A stretch of DNA of 5,881 nt from Nitrospira sp. (GTDB lineage Bacteria; Nitrospirota; Nitrospiria; Nitrospirales; Nitrospiraceae). This document shows, in pieces, positions 4,488 to 5,881 of the stretch. The translations under genes were made by a program, and so were the position numbers. How positions within the stretch are numbered: position 1 is the stretch's first letter; each line of letters opens with the position of its first letter. Where the stretch lies: positions 1 through 5,881 of the forward strand of contig JANYEF010000392.1 in the NCBI GenBank assembly GCA_025363325.1, written 5' to 3'. Below the pieces are notes generated by a model that was given only the letters and a program-made list of their open reading frames with translations, did no database searches and was not told where the DNA came from.

Positions 4488-5816
4488 TTACCGACCGTTG
4501 AGCGCATCACACGCTAACGTATTCCCTAGGGAGCAGGCCTCTCGGTAGTCTCGCAGCGCCTTATCCTTCTGTTTGAGCAGGGCGTATGTCTCAGCTCTAT
4601 TTCGTAGCTCGATTGACTTTAATTTCTTCGAAAAAAGAAGTAAATAACTCTGAACATCCGAAGAGTGTAATAATGAATCTCGGAGCTGAATTGCCTTGGT
4701 AAAATCTTCGATGGCCGCTTGGTGCTGCCCAAGCCGACCATAGGTCAAGCCACGGTCGCCGTAATGGTCTGCCAGACCGGAAATTCCAAGAACAGGATCA
4801 TCTTTATAGGTCACGGAGTTAGACCGAATCGCGTTGGTGAAGTCACTGAGTGCTTCTGAATATTTGTCTTTCTCAAAATACAGAACGCCACGCCATTGAT
4901 AAAGGTTAGCTGCATTAGGGTCAAGACGAATCGCCCCATGTGCATCCATGAGTGCACGCTCAGGCTTGTTCAACATCTCAAATGCTACCCCTCGTGCATA
5001 ATACCGATCTGGGTGTGGATCTAACCGAATGGCTTCCGTGTAATCAGCAATGCTGCCCTCACGCTGCCCAATGGATTCTCTGTACATTCCCCGCATACCC
5101 CAGGCATCTGCAAAACTTGGGTCTAGCCGGATCACTTCATCTATGCAGGCAACAGTGGAGGTATAGCCCGTCATACTCGCGGAACCGCTGAAGTGAGCGT
5201 TGATCGCCAAGACTTGGCACCTACCAAACCATTCTCTGGCCTGATATTTCCGCTCCTGTTCTGCGATGAGCCTGATTGTCTGTCGTTTCTCCAGCTCATC
5301 CTTCGATTCCGCCATCTGCCGTTTGAGTGCGTCAATATCTGTTGCAAGTTTGGCATAGTCATCCTTCAGTTTCTTGTATTCACTCACAAGGTTGATTCCA
5401 TCGGCAGGAGACTTTTGCCTGAGCCGGGAGACGAGATCATCGGCCCTTTCACCCATCACCGTGGCCTTGATCTTTACGGAAAATAGAAGTCCATCGCCAA
5501 CCAGCCGGCGGTTCTTTTCCAATACTTCCACTTCAATCATTCCGGCGGAGACGGTTTCAATTTCATCGGCTGTAAGTTCGTAGTGCTTTGCCCTGGAGTA
5601 GCTTTGAACATAGGTGCCTGCCTGCTCCACAGCTACACGTTTTGCTTGTTGGAGGGCACGCAGCTCCGCAACAAGGGGCGTCTCTCCATCCCCCATCGTG
5701 TAGGTGCCTTCAGCGGTAAGAGTCGTTGTTTCGGCAGAAGCGAGCGGAGGGAGCGATAGCCAGAGGCACGCAAGCAGGACGCACCAGCGATGGTAGCCAA
5801 AGTGTGACAGGTACAT
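4488..5816 (-). CDS. Exported tetratricopeptide-repeat protein with FlgT-N-like domain
   Basis: The protein has 442 residues. Residues 1-28 are a Sec signal peptide (basic start, WCVLLACLWLSLPPL core) with likely cleavage after ASA-28; C17 in 'LLAC' makes a lipoprotein conceivable but the hydrophobic stretch before it is short. Residues about 30-120 (TLTAEGTYTMGDGETPL, ALQQAKRVAVEQAGTYV, then FSVKIKATV) resemble the N-terminal domain of FlgT and related LPP20-like envelope proteins. Residues about 143-195 are a charged coiled coil. From about 219 to the end run TPR units with W/Y-x2-RG and 'A-x2-D(F/Y)T-x-AIRLDP' signatures, giving about five or six repeats. The end ACSLGNTLACDAL has a Sel1/TPR-like cysteine pair (C428, C436). 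It probably acts in the periplasm as a protein-interaction scaffold; the partner is unknown. AGGAG lies 8 nt upstream of ATG 5816. Whether it is island cargo or host DNA is unclear. Confidence 0.85.
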   Translation of the reverse strand: MYLSHFGYHRWCVLLACLWLSLPPLASAETTTLTAEGTYTMGDGETPLVAELRALQQAKRVAVEQAGTYVQSYSRAKHYELTADEIETVSAGMIEVEVLEKNRRLVGDGLLFSVKIKATVMGERADDLVSRLRQKSPADGINLVSEYKKLKDDYAKLATDIDALKRQMAESKDELEKRQTIRLIAEQERKYQAREWFGRCQVLAINAHFSGSASMTGYTSTVACIDEVIRLDPSFADAWGMRGMYRESIGQREGSIADYTEAIRLDPHPDRYYARGVAFEMLNKPERALMDAHGAIRLDPNAANLYQWRGVLYFEKDKYSEALSDFTNAIRSNSVTYKDDPVLGISGLADHYGDRGLTYGRLGQHQAAIEDFTKAIQLRDSLLHSSDVQSYLLLFSKKLKSIELRNRAETYALLKQKDKALRDYREACSLGNTLACDALNGR

Positions 5817-5852
5817 GCCATGTCTCCTAGGGACTGGACTGTGACGAGAGGA

Positions 5853-5881
5853 ATTCTACGCTCTTCCTTGAAACTCGTCTA
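5853..5881 (-). promoter_or_regulatory. Possible sigma70-type promoter for the TPR gene
   Basis: On the minus strand TAGACG (5881-5876, 4 of 6 to TTGACA) is followed after exactly 17 nt by TAGAAT (5858-5853, 5 of 6 to TATAAT). This lies 37 nt upstream of ATG 5816. An inverted repeat GACGAG/CTCGTC (5879-5874 and 5848-5843) brackets the spacer and -10, and could be an operator. The window ends at the -35, so upstream context is missing. Confidence 0.35.

Overview
The window holds eight protein genes, all on the minus strand, so gene order is given from right (5816) to left (1). It suggests a bacterium of moderately high GC with ordinary Shine-Dalgarno signals (AGGAGG). The integrase N-terminus and general style remind me of Nitrospira-type mobile islands. 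That is recall only; nothing in the window fixes the taxon.

Right part (5881-4488): one secreted protein with a signal peptide, a FlgT-N-like domain, a coiled coil and tetratricopeptide repeats, with a plausible sigma70-type promoter at the window edge. Nine to 24 nt further on (depending on start) follows a small, very basic protein of unknown function (4463-4047). These two may be cargo of the element or adjacent host genes.

Middle (4046-3041): a 156-nt spacer with an unusual density of inverted repeats (a 10-bp palindrome, a possible three-helix RNA, and a hairpin around the ribosome binding site), then a 267-aa unrecognised protein that looks DNA-binding (helix-turn-helix) with a C-terminal H-x3-C-x2-C zinc motif.

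Left part (3040-1): a tightly packed replication and recombination operon of an integrated mobile element. It comprises a 69-aa CHC2-like zinc protein, a 714-aa Toprim primase fused to a RepA-like (AAA_25) helicase, a 64-aa AlpA/Xis-like excisionase, a small XRE regulator, and the N-terminal 86 codons of a tyrosine integrase cut by the window edge. Consecutive genes overlap by 8 nt, overlap by 4 nt (ATGA), are separated by 32 nt or overlap by TTGA, and are separated by 4 nt. This implies co-transcription and translational coupling. The expected logic is that integrase and Xis move the element, the XRE protein represses it, and the zinc protein with the primase-helicase starts replication of the excised form. 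Gene content resembles integrative mobilizable elements or phage satellites. No capsid, relaxase or conjugation gene is visible here.

The most interesting points are the two consecutive, incomplete primase-type zinc modules, the palindrome and consensus -35 hexamer inside the xis-XRE junction, the structured spacer at 3891-4046, and the HTH plus zinc protein at 3890-3087. I see no rRNA, tRNA, CRISPR, insertion sequence or convincing intrinsic terminator.
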